DNA of 64,000 nucleotides from PALSA-350 sp963834445 (lineage in GTDB: Bacteria; Acidobacteriota; Terriglobia; Terriglobales; Acidobacteriaceae), in the NCBI GenBank assembly GCA_963834445.1, contig CAWIBU010000003.1:992001-1056000 (forward strand). Reading direction: 5' to 3'. The notes below the pieces were generated by a model that saw only the letters and a program-made list of their open reading frames with translations, ran no database searches and was not told where the DNA came from. Positions within the stretch are counted from its first letter, which is position 1; each line of letters begins with the position of its first letter. Shown here one piece after another: positions 25,998 through 34,773 of the stretch. The translations under genes and the position numbers were made by a program.

Positions 25998-27359
25998 TTA
26001 CTGCGTGCGCTGGGCGGTTTCGTTTTTCGCCATTGGTAGCAGTTCTTTTGAGGGCGTATCCGCAGGAAACGCCACATTAAAAAAGCAAACCATCATCTCA
26101 TCGAAACTCTGCTGCCCCCAGGTGATGGTTTTCGTGGGATCAGGATTTTCTGGATTGTTCCTGGAGTTGTCGTAGTGCGCCGTGCACTCGATGCGCGTGC
26201 CTGCGGGCAGCACAATGGGTTTCGCCAGGTTGTACCAGAGCTGCCAGTGCCAGTTGTAGTGGGGTACGTTCAAAATGGTGCGCGTCTCGCCGTTGGGAAA
26301 CACCAGCCGATACGACATATCCTTACCCCGCATATGCATATGCGGGTGCATGCCCAGTAGAATCACTTCACGGCGCATGGTGAAGGAGGCGTCGACCTGA
26401 TAATCAGGATCGCCGGGCGGAATCCGGAATTTTTCATTGCCGGTTGACAACGTCATGACCCGTTCGGTTGGGGGGGCCTTGGCCAGTACTAAACCGATGT
26501 TCGCCTGATCCGTCGTGGCCTTTCCTTCAGGCATGTAATGCACTTCGAGCACAATGTCTGATCCGGCGGGAATGAGCTTCGCCTGCCCAGGCTCAAACAT
26601 GTCGGGCGGCTGCCCCGGAGCATAGCCCACGAGCCAGTCGCTGGGCACGTCATCTTTGGCGGCCTGCTCGTCTTTTTTGGCAGGCGGGGCAACAAAGAAT
26701 GTTTCCTTTGGCTGATCTTTGAAATAGTTCGAACCCGGCTTACGAACATATGCAACGATGTGGTGCACCACGGAACGATCCGTCGGCGCGGCCTCCACAT
26801 CCTGAACCCAGGTGTCCTGGGTAAAGCCCGTCGGCAGAATCACGTACTGATAATCCATGATGCCGGTTGCCGGGACGGGAAAAGGCCGCGGCAGCTGGAA
26901 TACCTTGTCTGGACTGGGAATCGTCCATCCCTTAACGAAGGCAACCGGCGCCGGCATATCTTTGGCATCGCCCTTTAGCGCACCCGCATCCACCCAGGCG
27001 GCGATGGTATCGATCTGCGCCTGCGTCAGCGACCGGTTATTCTCAAACTTCTCGGTCTTGCCGTCCTCAAACCAGGGAGGCATGGCTCGCGTCACCACCA
27101 TCCGCTTCATCGCCGTCGCCCATGGCCGCGTATCTTCGTAGGTCAGCATCGAAAACGGCGCGCCCTCCCCAGGGCGATGACAACTCTGGCAGTGCTGCTG
27201 CAATATGGGCGCTACATCTTTGGCAAACGTCACGTGGGAAGAGTGAGTCACCGGAATGGCCGCAGCCGCGTCAGGAGCACTCGTCATACCGGCCATCTGC
27301 GCCAACACGCAGGCGGCGGCAGAAAGTTGCAATGCGAGGATCGCGCAGGTTCGCGTCAT
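25998..27359 (-). CDS. PHM/DBM-like copper protein with N-terminal cytochrome c-type domain
   Basis: A 453-residue secreted protein from ATG 27359 (signal peptide ILALQLSAAACVLAQ). The frame extends upstream to 27443 without a signal-like sequence. Domain 1 has CQSCH at 57-61 and APILQQH, the c-type haem module usual before this copper fold. Domain 2 resembles copper type II ascorbate-dependent monooxygenases: His199-His200 (VVHHIVAYV) and His274 fit the CuH site, HPHMH at 338-342 fits CuM, and a Met in EMMVCFFN could be the CuM Met. Predicted hydroxylation of a small substrate is an inference. First gene of the operon with YncE, two ThuA and the PQQ dehydrogenase. Confidence 0.85.
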   Translation of the reverse strand: MTRTCAILALQLSAAACVLAQMAGMTSAPDAAAAIPVTHSSHVTFAKDVAPILQQHCQSCHRPGEGAPFSMLTYEDTRPWATAMKRMVVTRAMPPWFEDGKTEKFENNRSLTQAQIDTIAAWVDAGALKGDAKDMPAPVAFVKGWTIPSPDKVFQLPRPFPVPATGIMDYQYVILPTGFTQDTWVQDVEAAPTDRSVVHHIVAYVRKPGSNYFKDQPKETFFVAPPAKKDEQAAKDDVPSDWLVGYAPGQPPDMFEPGQAKLIPAGSDIVLEVHYMPEGKATTDQANIGLVLAKAPPTERVMTLSTGNEKFRIPPGDPDYQVDASFTMRREVILLGMHPHMHMRGKDMSYRLVFPNGETRTILNVPHYNWHWQLWYNLAKPIVLPAGTRIECTAHYDNSRNNPENPDPTKTITWGQQSFDEMMVCFFNVAFPADTPSKELLPMAKNETAQRTQ

Positions 27360-27478
27360 AATTGGCGTCGCCGTTTGATTAATTAATAATGATTCATTAG
27401 TATGTCGCCATCCAGTATGAACCGGGTGCAATCTGTCAGGCAATCTTTTTTATTAACATGTTTTCGAGGGTGGATGGA

Positions 27479-28462
27479 ATGAAGCTTCTCAGCTATTTTG
27501 CTCTGTGTTGTACGCTGACAGCCACCGTTCATGCGGAAATGCCCAACTGCTACAAGACCGTCAACAGCGTCACCTGGCTGGTGCAGAACATCGACGTCGT
27601 GAAGCCCGGATGGATTTCGCTTGGGCTCAGCGACGTTCATGAATACCCGGATGTCGTGTTGACCGGGCAAGATCATGGCAAGCCAGTCAAGATGTGGGCC
27701 TGGGAGCTCACTGGGCACCTTGGCAACCTGACAGTCGACATGATTCAACCAGCCGAGGGACAGTTGAACGCCTGGAACGATTTTCTTGGCAAACATGGCG
27801 ATGGCATCTTCTCGATTGTGCACGAGGTTGGTTCGCTGGCGGAGATGACGAAGGAGATCAAGCGCATGCGTTCGCTGGGTGTAGGCGTGCTGCAGCAGTT
27901 GAGTCTCGATCGCGACGGCAAGCGGGTGACCTATACCTACTTCGATACGGAACCGCAGGGTAAGTTCGTGCTGGGTCTGGTTTACTGGCCCGGCGGCGCT
28001 CCTGCGGCTGGGCCGCCTGGCAAGGTGGATCATCTCGCACCGGTGGTCCGCGAATCGGCGGCGGTCTCGGCTTACTGGCAGAAGCTAGGTTTCCCAGCGT
28101 TCCGCATGGAGAAGGCGACACCCAGGCAGGATTCGACCTACCGGGGCAAGCCGCTCTGGTTTGCGTTTGAGGTGGGCTACCAGAATTACGATCAATTCAG
28201 TTACGAATGGATCATTCCGCCGGCAACGCCGCAGACGATCTACACCGATTTTCTAAAGGCGCACACCGAGGGTATTCAACACCTGGGCATGCCGGTGGAA
28301 GATCTGCAGAAAGCCGTGGCCGACTACGAAAAACTCGGTTACCACGTATGGCAAACCGGAGCCTGGGGAGAGGTCGGCAAGAAGGACTCCGGCCAATACG
28401 ACTACATGGATACCAACTCAATCGGAGGCGTCGCCGTCGAGTTGATTCACGCTTATAAGTAG
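27479..28462 (+). CDS. Secreted VOC (glyoxalase/dioxygenase fold) protein
   Basis: A 327-residue protein with signal peptide MKLLSYFALCCTLTATVHA. ATG 27479 has GAGGGTGG upstream and fits the signal sequence better than ATG 27458. It has two VOC-like halves: the first (about 28-170) around NSVTWLVQNID and GNLTVDMIQPAE, the second (about 185-325) around VDHLAPVVRESAAVSAYW, EGIQHLGMPVEDLQKA and GGVAVELIHAYK. Metal ligands can be guessed (His in VDHLAP, IQHLG and a final Glu) but not proven. A periplasmic location is unusual for VOC enzymes. Divergent from the PHM-like operon with 119 bp between. Confidence 0.82.
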   Translation: MKLLSYFALCCTLTATVHAEMPNCYKTVNSVTWLVQNIDVVKPGWISLGLSDVHEYPDVVLTGQDHGKPVKMWAWELTGHLGNLTVDMIQPAEGQLNAWNDFLGKHGDGIFSIVHEVGSLAEMTKEIKRMRSLGVGVLQQLSLDRDGKRVTYTYFDTEPQGKFVLGLVYWPGGAPAAGPPGKVDHLAPVVRESAAVSAYWQKLGFPAFRMEKATPRQDSTYRGKPLWFAFEVGYQNYDQFSYEWIIPPATPQTIYTDFLKAHTEGIQHLGMPVEDLQKAVADYEKLGYHVWQTGAWGEVGKKDSGQYDYMDTNSIGGVAVELIHAYK

Positions 28463-28467
28463 ACACA

Positions 28468-28591
28468 AACCGCAGATCTCTCCACTGCGCTACGCTCCGG
28501 TCGAGATGACAAATTTATTGGACATTAAGCGATTACCCAAGAAAATTTGTCATCTCGACCGGAGCGTAGCGCAGTGGAGAGATCTGCGGTT
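28468..28591. repeat. Perfect 49-bp inverted repeat (dispersed repeat family, copy A)
   Basis: Two 49-bp arms (28468-28516 and 28543-28591) are exact reverse complements around a 26-nt loop. The arm starts AACCGCAGATCTCTCCACTG and ends GAGATGACAAATTT. It lies between the convergent VOC and aldehyde dehydrogenase genes, so it may also end transcription. Related copies occur at 38.7 and 60.4-60.7 kb, with solo or partial copies at 49.4 and 56.8-57.3 kb. Confidence 0.9.
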
Positions 28592-28603
28592 TTCTTCCCC
28601 CCG

Positions 28604-29965
28604 TCAGACCGGCTCCCAAATCAACTTGGCGTTGGTGAGCTCGCGGGCACCGAGCGCACCCAACTCCCGGCCAACGCCCGATCCCTTCACTCCGCCGAAC
28701 GGAGCCCGCGGATCCGACCGGACGAAGTCGTTAATAAAAATCGCCCCCGCCTCAATCTGCGCCGCTACCACGTTTGCCCGCGCCGCATCCTGACTCCACA
28801 CCGCAGCGCCCAAACCAAACTCCGTGTCGTTGGCCAGGCGCACGGCCTCTTCCTCGGTCTTAAAGGTAAATACCAGCGCCACCGGTCCAAAAAACTCCTC
28901 ACGCGCGACCGGCGCATCATGCGGCACATCGATCAACACCGTAGGCGCATAGAAATAGCCAGGCCCCTCCAGCGCCTTGCCGCCGGTAAGCACCCGCCCG
29001 CCCGCGGCAATCGCGTCAGCAACCTGCCGTTCCGTCGTCGCGCGCAAGTCTTCGCGGGCCTGGGGACCCAATTTGGTATCAGGCAAGAGCGGGTCGCCCA
29101 CCTTCAGCGCGGCCGCCTGGGCAACAAACGCCTCAACAAAAACATCTGCGATCGGCTCCGCCACCAGAAAGCGCTTCGCCGCAATACAACTCTGTGCGTT
29201 GTTGGAGTAGCGCGACGTCACCCCCAGCTGTACCGCCTTCGCGATATCCGCATCCGCCAGCACAATAAAAGGATCGGAACCTCCCAGCTCCAGAACCACC
29301 TTCTTGCCGTACAGCCCCGCCTGCTGCGCGACCGCCCTGCCTGCAGCAACGCTACCCGTAACCGTCACTGCGCGAATGCGAGCATCCGCAATGATCCCCG
29401 GCACCACGCCGCGCTGCACCGAGAGATTTACATACAGCCCGTCTGGCCCCCCGGCATCGCGAACCAGCGCCTCCAGGGCAGCCGCGGATCCCTGCACCGT
29501 TTCCGCGTGCTTCACCACCACTGTGTTGCCAACGAGCGCAGCCGGAATGAAAAACCGCAAGACCTGCCAGAAGGGAAGATTCCACGGCATGATTGCCAGG
29601 ATTGGCCCAAGCGACTCATACACCACGCGGCCCGGCGTTCCCGGAATGGGCTCAGGCTGGATATAGGCCGCACCCTCCTCCGCAAAATGACGCGCGCCAA
29701 ACGCAGCCTTCTTCACCTCGCCTTTAGCCTCGGCAAGCGGCTTGCCCATCTCGAGCGTGATCAGCCGCGCATACTCATCAACCCGCTTTTCCAGAAGTTC
29801 TGCGAGCCGAACCAGAAACGCCGTCCGCTCCGCCAGAGGAGTACGCGACCAACGCTTCCACCCACCCCAGGCACTCTGCAGGCGCAGCTCGACTTCTGGC
29901 TGAGTGTGCTCCGGGTACGTGCCCAGCAGCTCACCAGTCGTAGGATTTCTCGATGCGAAGGCCAT
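28604..29965 (-). CDS. Aldehyde dehydrogenase (succinate-semialdehyde dehydrogenase-like)
   Basis: A 453-residue NAD(P)-dependent ALDH. Catalytic residues: Cys260 in NNAQSCIAAKRF, Glu226 in VVLELGGSDPF and Asn129 in PWNLPFW. Length and the SRYSNNAQSC context match the GabD/Sad subgroup. ATG 29965 has GAGAGAG upstream; the ATG at 29983 is an alternative. Ten nt separate it from the Gfo/Idh gene, so they form an operon. It would oxidise a semialdehyde formed in sugar or amine breakdown. No signal peptide, hence cytoplasmic. Confidence 0.93.
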   Translation of the reverse strand: MAFASRNPTTGELLGTYPEHTQPEVELRLQSAWGGWKRWSRTPLAERTAFLVRLAELLEKRVDEYARLITLEMGKPLAEAKGEVKKAAFGARHFAEEGAAYIQPEPIPGTPGRVVYESLGPILAIMPWNLPFWQVLRFFIPAALVGNTVVVKHAETVQGSAAALEALVRDAGGPDGLYVNLSVQRGVVPGIIADARIRAVTVTGSVAAGRAVAQQAGLYGKKVVLELGGSDPFIVLADADIAKAVQLGVTSRYSNNAQSCIAAKRFLVAEPIADVFVEAFVAQAAALKVGDPLLPDTKLGPQAREDLRATTERQVADAIAAGGRVLTGGKALEGPGYFYAPTVLIDVPHDAPVAREEFFGPVALVFTFKTEEEAVRLANDTEFGLGAAVWSQDAARANVVAAQIEAGAIFINDFVRSDPRAPFGGVKGSGVGRELGALGARELTNAKLIWEPV

Positions 29966-29975
29966 AGGCACTCTC

Positions 29976-31130
29976 TCAAACACCAGTTAACGCCGGTACA
30001 TCGACCCAGCGCCGCTCAGCCCAGCTCTGCAGGCCAAGCTCAGCTAACTGCACACCCTTGGCCCCTTCCAGCAGGTCAAATTGCCAGGGCTTGTTCTCGA
30101 CCACATGCCGGATAAAGTCTTCCCACTGCAGCTTGAATCCGTTTTCGAAGACCTGGGTATCGGGCACTTCTTCCCACTGCTCATTAAACTGCATCGTTTG
30201 CGGCACGTCCGGGTTCCACACTGGCCGCGGCGTGTTGACGCGATGCTGGGTATAGCACTTCGTCAATCCCGCAACCGCGGAGCCATGGGTTCCATCCACC
30301 TGGAAGGTCACCAGGTCATCCCGCTTCACACGCACCGCCCACGAGGAATTGATATGCGCGATCACGCCGCCTGCCAGCTGAAACGTCGCGTACGCCGAGT
30401 CGTCTGCGTCCGCCTTGTACCTCGCTCCACTCTCATCCACCCGCTCCGTGATGTGGGTTGCGCCGATGCAGCTCACTGCCTGCACCGCGCCGAATAAATT
30501 ATCGAGCACGTAGCGCCAATGGGGCAGCATATCCAGAATGATGCCGCCGCCGTCGGCTTTGCGATAGTTCCACGAGGGCCGCTGTGTCGGTTGCAAATCG
30601 CCTTCAAAGACCCAATAACCAAACTCCCCCCGCACCGAAAGCATACGGCCGAAGAACCCTGCGTCTTTGAGCATGCGCAGCTTGCGCAGCCCTGGCAGGT
30701 ACAGCTTGTCTTGCACCACCCCGCTTTTCACCCCCCTGGCGCGCGCCAGGCTGACCAGCGAAAGCGCTTCGGCCAGCGTTTCCGAGAGCGGCTTCTCGCA
30801 GTAGACATGCTTCCCCGCCTGGATAGCGCGGGTCAGGATCGGAACGCGCATCTGGGTTGACCCGGCGTCAAAGAAGATCGTGTCTTCCGGATTGGCCAAG
30901 GCCGTTTCGATATCCTTCGCCACCCGCTGGATGCCATGGCGCTGCGCCAACGCCGATACCTTCTCCAGATTGCGGCCAACGAGAATCGGATCGGGCATGA
31001 CATGGTCCCCATTGGCGAGCGTCACCCCGCCCTGGTCCCGGATGGCGACAATCGAACGGACCAGGTGCTGGTTATAACCCATCCGCCCGGTAATGCCATG
31101 CATGATGATGCCAATGCGCCGACTAGACAC
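29976..31130 (-). CDS. Gfo/Idh/MocA family oxidoreductase
   Basis: A 384-residue NAD(P)-dependent sugar-type dehydrogenase from the GTG at 31130, which has AGGGAAAA about 7 nt upstream. The frame extends to 31454 without family similarity. The N-terminal Rossmann domain has IGIIMHGITGRMGYNQHLVR, and the motif YCEKPLSE has the conserved Lys. GGGIILDMLPHWRYVLDNLF and its His mark the active site. The loop HGITGRMG is a variant of the usual GxGxxG. Members oxidise or reduce sugars, including oxidation at C3, and polyols. Paired with an aldehyde dehydrogenase and divergent from a GH116 glucosidase, so it may process a released sugar. Confidence 0.88.
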   Translation of the reverse strand: MSSRRIGIIMHGITGRMGYNQHLVRSIVAIRDQGGVTLANGDHVMPDPILVGRNLEKVSALAQRHGIQRVAKDIETALANPEDTIFFDAGSTQMRVPILTRAIQAGKHVYCEKPLSETLAEALSLVSLARARGVKSGVVQDKLYLPGLRKLRMLKDAGFFGRMLSVRGEFGYWVFEGDLQPTQRPSWNYRKADGGGIILDMLPHWRYVLDNLFGAVQAVSCIGATHITERVDESGARYKADADDSAYATFQLAGGVIAHINSSWAVRVKRDDLVTFQVDGTHGSAVAGLTKCYTQHRVNTPRPVWNPDVPQTMQFNEQWEEVPDTQVFENGFKLQWEDFIRHVVENKPWQFDLLEGAKGVQLAELGLQSWAERRWVDVPALTGV

Positions 31131-31257
31131 GATTTGTTTTCCCTGTATAGTTTCTAATGTTTGTTGTAGAAGTCGCGACCTTGAGTGGACCATACCGCCG
31201 CTTGGCCTGTCAAACCAGCTGCCACTGGCCATACTAACGGAACGCGTGGAGGATGTT

Positions 31258-33672
31258 TTGCCGAAGAGATGGTTGCCGCATGTGGTTGTTTGTTCGCTTC
31301 TGCTGGTGTGCACCTCGAACGCCCTGGCTGGCAACGAAATACCCAAAGCTGCATGGACACGCCCCATCGGCCTCCCCCTCAAGAACCCGGGCGTCGTGAA
31401 AGATCCCACAGGCATCGACGACGGGTACTGGCAGGGCGCACCGGTGGGCGGCATGGGCGCCGGGACCTTCTCACGCTCCTATCGCGGAGATTTCTCCCGC
31501 TGGCACATCAAAGCCGGCGTTCATAAGTACGAGACTGTCTATCCCAACGAATTCTCCATGTTCCAACAATCGGAGGGCGACGCCACGGGCACGGCGCGCG
31601 TGCTCATGACCGATCACCCCAGGAACGGTGAGTTGAGCAGTTGGGCTTGGGACTACCCTGTGGGCGCCGGAGACTACTCCGCCTTGTACCCAAAGTCCTG
31701 GTACGACTACAAGTGGAACAAGTTTCCCGCGCATGTGGTGCTGGAACAGTTTTCCCCCGTGCTGCCAGATAACTACCGCGAATCCAGCTACCCGGTCGCG
31801 GTGTATCGCTGGCATGCGGAGAATCCCACCGACCATGCGGTCACCGTATCGGTGATGCTCTCCTGGGCAAACATGGCGGGATGGTTTCGCACCTTCACCC
31901 ATGACTTCAAGGGCACACCGAATCAAGGGAACTACGATCGCTTCGTCAGTGAACCGGCAGGCGCCGCCGGTATTATGAAAGGCGTCGTGTTCGACCGCGG
32001 GCGCGATGACAACGTCGCGCTCAATGAGTGGGACGGTCAGTTTGCCATTGCAGCCCTTGAATCCCCCGGCGTGGAAGTCACCTACCAAACCACCTTCCTC
32101 GCGCAGGGAGACGGCAAGGCTGTCTGGGCCCCCTTCGCCAAAGATGGGCGGCTCGCAAACAGTGATACCTCCTGGGTGAGCGACAGCGAAAAGCTGGCGG
32201 GCGCGATTGCCGTCCGCTTCACCCTGCAACCGGGAGAGACCAGGATCATCCCCATGGTCATCTCGTGGGATCTGCCAGTCGTGCAATTTGGCCAGGGCCG
32301 GAAATGGAACCGGCGTTACACCGACTTTTACGGAACAACGGGGACCAATGCCTGGAAGATCGCCCGCGATGGCCTGCTGAACGCCGCACCCTGGAGTGAC
32401 GCGATCGACCAGTGGCAGGCGCCCTATGTCAACGATGAAAGCAAGCCGCTGTGGTATCGGGGGATGCTCTTTAACGAACTGTACACGCTCGCGGACGGAG
32501 GCACCTTCTGGGGCAGGCGCTTGGGCTCAGACAAAAAGCTTGCTCCATCTTTTGCCTTGCTCGAGTGTTTTGATTACGCCTACTACGCAACGTTAGATGT
32601 CCGCTTTTATGCGTCACTCCCCTTGCTGAAATTCTGGCCGGAGATCGATAAGCGAGTCCTGCGTGAGTTCGCGGACACGGTCCCGCAGGAGTGGCCGGAG
32701 AAAGGCCTCTGGGTTTGGAAGACAGAGCAGACGGGCGAGCCTGTTCTACACAAACGCAAGAAGAAGGGAGCTGTCCCCCACGATCTGGGCGTGCCCGAAG
32801 GCGATCCCTTCATCGCCGTGAATCAACCTGGCTGGCAAGACACCAACGACTGGAAAGACCTCAACTCAAAGTTTGTGCTGATGATCTACCGTGACTACGT
32901 GTTCACGGGCCGCAAAGACACTGCGTTCCTCCGCGCAACCTGGCCGGCCGTCAAAGACGCCATCACGTATCTACGGCAGTTCGACCATGGGGGTGGTGTG
33001 CCGGAAAACAGCGGCTATCCCGACCAGACCTACGATTCCTGGGTAGTGCGAGGAGTAAGCGCCTACTCCGGTGGCCTGTGGCTCGCGGCTCTGCGCGCAG
33101 GAGAAGAAACGGCCCGCATCCTGGGCGATAACGTCACTCGGGACGAGTATCACCAACTGTTCCAGAAGGCGCAGCACACCTACATCAGCAAACTCTGGAA
33201 CGGCGAGTATTTCCGCTACGACACCGAAAGCGAAAACCAGAACGCCATCCAGGCTGATCAGCTCGCCGGGCAGTGGTATGCCAACATGCTCGGACTGGGC
33301 GACTTATATCCGCACGACATGCAGCTGTCGGCGGCAAAGAAGATCTTCGACGTCAACGTGATGAAGTTTGCCGGCGGGCAGATGGGCGCCGCCAACGGGA
33401 TGGCCTCCGACGGATCAGTGATTGATAACGTGCAAGCCAAAGAGGTCTGGGCCGGAACAACGCTAAGCTTCGCAGCTCTCCTGTTGAGCGAAGGAAACAA
33501 GGATGAGGGCTACAAGACAGCGTGGGGGCTCTACCACGTCATTTACGAAAGCAAAGGTTACTGGTTCCGAACCCCCGAAGCCTGGGACATCACCGGCAAC
33601 TTCCGTGCTGGCATGTACATGCGCCCCGCCGGCATCTGGGCCATGGAAATGACCCAACCACCGAAACAATGA
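31258..33672 (+). CDS. Secreted GH116 (GBA2-like) beta-glycosidase
   Basis: An 804-residue protein with signal peptide KRWLPHVVVCSLLLVCTSNALA from a TTG at 31258 that follows GGAGGA by 5 nt. The N-terminal half is a beta-domain (WQGAPVGGMGAGTFSRSYRG). The C-terminal half is an alpha/alpha toroid holding the likely nucleophile Glu in LLECFDYAYYATLD and the likely acid/base Asp in YPDQTYDSW, both conserved in GH116. These enzymes cleave beta-glucosides or beta-xylosides, with GBA2 acting on glucosylceramide. Start assignment is the least certain part; the frame extends upstream to 31093. It is divergent from the Gfo/Idh operon. Confidence 0.9.
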   Translation: MPKRWLPHVVVCSLLLVCTSNALAGNEIPKAAWTRPIGLPLKNPGVVKDPTGIDDGYWQGAPVGGMGAGTFSRSYRGDFSRWHIKAGVHKYETVYPNEFSMFQQSEGDATGTARVLMTDHPRNGELSSWAWDYPVGAGDYSALYPKSWYDYKWNKFPAHVVLEQFSPVLPDNYRESSYPVAVYRWHAENPTDHAVTVSVMLSWANMAGWFRTFTHDFKGTPNQGNYDRFVSEPAGAAGIMKGVVFDRGRDDNVALNEWDGQFAIAALESPGVEVTYQTTFLAQGDGKAVWAPFAKDGRLANSDTSWVSDSEKLAGAIAVRFTLQPGETRIIPMVISWDLPVVQFGQGRKWNRRYTDFYGTTGTNAWKIARDGLLNAAPWSDAIDQWQAPYVNDESKPLWYRGMLFNELYTLADGGTFWGRRLGSDKKLAPSFALLECFDYAYYATLDVRFYASLPLLKFWPEIDKRVLREFADTVPQEWPEKGLWVWKTEQTGEPVLHKRKKKGAVPHDLGVPEGDPFIAVNQPGWQDTNDWKDLNSKFVLMIYRDYVFTGRKDTAFLRATWPAVKDAITYLRQFDHGGGVPENSGYPDQTYDSWVVRGVSAYSGGLWLAALRAGEETARILGDNVTRDEYHQLFQKAQHTYISKLWNGEYFRYDTESENQNAIQADQLAGQWYANMLGLGDLYPHDMQLSAAKKIFDVNVMKFAGGQMGAANGMASDGSVIDNVQAKEVWAGTTLSFAALLLSEGNKDEGYKTAWGLYHVIYESKGYWFRTPEAWDITGNFRAGMYMRPAGIWAMEMTQPPKQ

Positions 33673-33684
33673 GGGAGGCGCAGC

Positions 33685-34758
33685 TCACTTCTGCTGAGGT
33701 AGGTCGACCCGAGTGAAGGTTGGTTCGCCCAGATTCGCCACATACAGAGTGCTGCTTCCCGCATCGACTGCGATCGCATACGGATGAGGCCCCGCGGGCA
33801 CCGTCGCCATTACTTTGTTGTTTGCGCCATCAATGACGCTCACGCTATCGCCATGCGTATTCGCTACGTAAACCAGGTTCGTCCTGGGATCAACCGCGAC
33901 CGCCTGGGGATGGCTCCCCACCCTTACGGTCGCAACCACTTTGCTTATCCCGCCATCGATCACGGTTACGCTGTCATTAAAGCAATTGGCAACGTACACC
34001 ATGCGCGTTTTTGCATTCACTGCGACCGCACAAGGGAATCGCCCGGTGGTCATCGGCGTGATCTTATCCGATTGCGTATCCATGGCCACAACATCGCCGT
34101 TGCTGATGCGTGTCACGTACAATTTTTTGGCCGCCTCGTCCAGCGCCATACCCCACAGGTGCATCGCCCCGGCGGGCTTCTGACTCATGGAGTCATCACC
34201 CTGCAGGACCGTCAAGTGACTCGACTCGTAGCCGAGCAAGTACACCTTGTTGCCTGTGGAATCGACAGCGATCGCGTCTGCCGATCCGGTTTTCACCGTT
34301 CTGGTTGCATTGGTTGCGCCGTCAATGATCGTCAGCAGGTCACTAAAGGTGTTGGACACGTAGACCTTGTTGTCAGCTACATTGGCTGCGAGAACGTACG
34401 GCCGCTGGCCCACATTCACCGTCGCCAGAATCGCGTCGCTCTTGCCATCCAGCACGCTCACTGTGCCGCTGCCGGTATTGGCAACGTACACCCGGTTGGT
34501 CACAGGATTGACGGCAATCGCCAGGGGATCGTCTCCCACGCGCACGCTCCGGGCGGAGTGAGTACCCACAGCAAAAACCGCGACCGCATGACGGCCGGGG
34601 TCCACGGCATACACCTTATTGGCCGCTGGATTGAACACAATCGCACGCGCGCTGATAAGCGCAGTGGAGGGCGGCCCAGCGCTTTGCGCCGCAGCCCCCA
34701 AAGAACAGATCAGGATCGCCGCGTAAATACCTCTCGGGCTGCGCATCGCTAATGACAT
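33685..34758 (-). CDS. Secreted YncE-family beta-propeller
   Basis: A 357-residue propeller from ATG 34758; ATG 34746 is also possible, and the ATG at 34788 would overlap the divergent ThuA gene by 15 nt. Signal peptide SPRGIYAAILICSLGAAAQ. Blades repeat NPVTNRVYVANTGSGTVSV-type units, with GPHPYAIAVDAGSSTLYVAN at the end. Paralogous to the YncE at 24.9 kb. The gene is convergent with the GH116 gene, 12 bp apart, and divergent from ThuA, the same pairing as in the operon at 23.4-27.4 kb. Confidence 0.88.
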   Translation of the reverse strand: MSLAMRSPRGIYAAILICSLGAAAQSAGPPSTALISARAIVFNPAANKVYAVDPGRHAVAVFAVGTHSARSVRVGDDPLAIAVNPVTNRVYVANTGSGTVSVLDGKSDAILATVNVGQRPYVLAANVADNKVYVSNTFSDLLTIIDGATNATRTVKTGSADAIAVDSTGNKVYLLGYESSHLTVLQGDDSMSQKPAGAMHLWGMALDEAAKKLYVTRISNGDVVAMDTQSDKITPMTTGRFPCAVAVNAKTRMVYVANCFNDSVTVIDGGISKVVATVRVGSHPQAVAVDPRTNLVYVANTHGDSVSVIDGANNKVMATVPAGPHPYAIAVDAGSSTLYVANLGEPTFTRVDLPQQK

Positions 34759-34773
34759 AATCGCAACGATACT

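Noticed and set aside
28547..30115. 522-residue plus-strand frame over the aldehyde dehydrogenase
   Set aside because: Runs antisense to a gene with intact catalytic residues. Its sequence is Arg/His-rich without family features.
33784..34752. 322-residue plus-strand frame
   Set aside because: Antisense to the YncE propeller; the repeated pattern mirrors the propeller blades.
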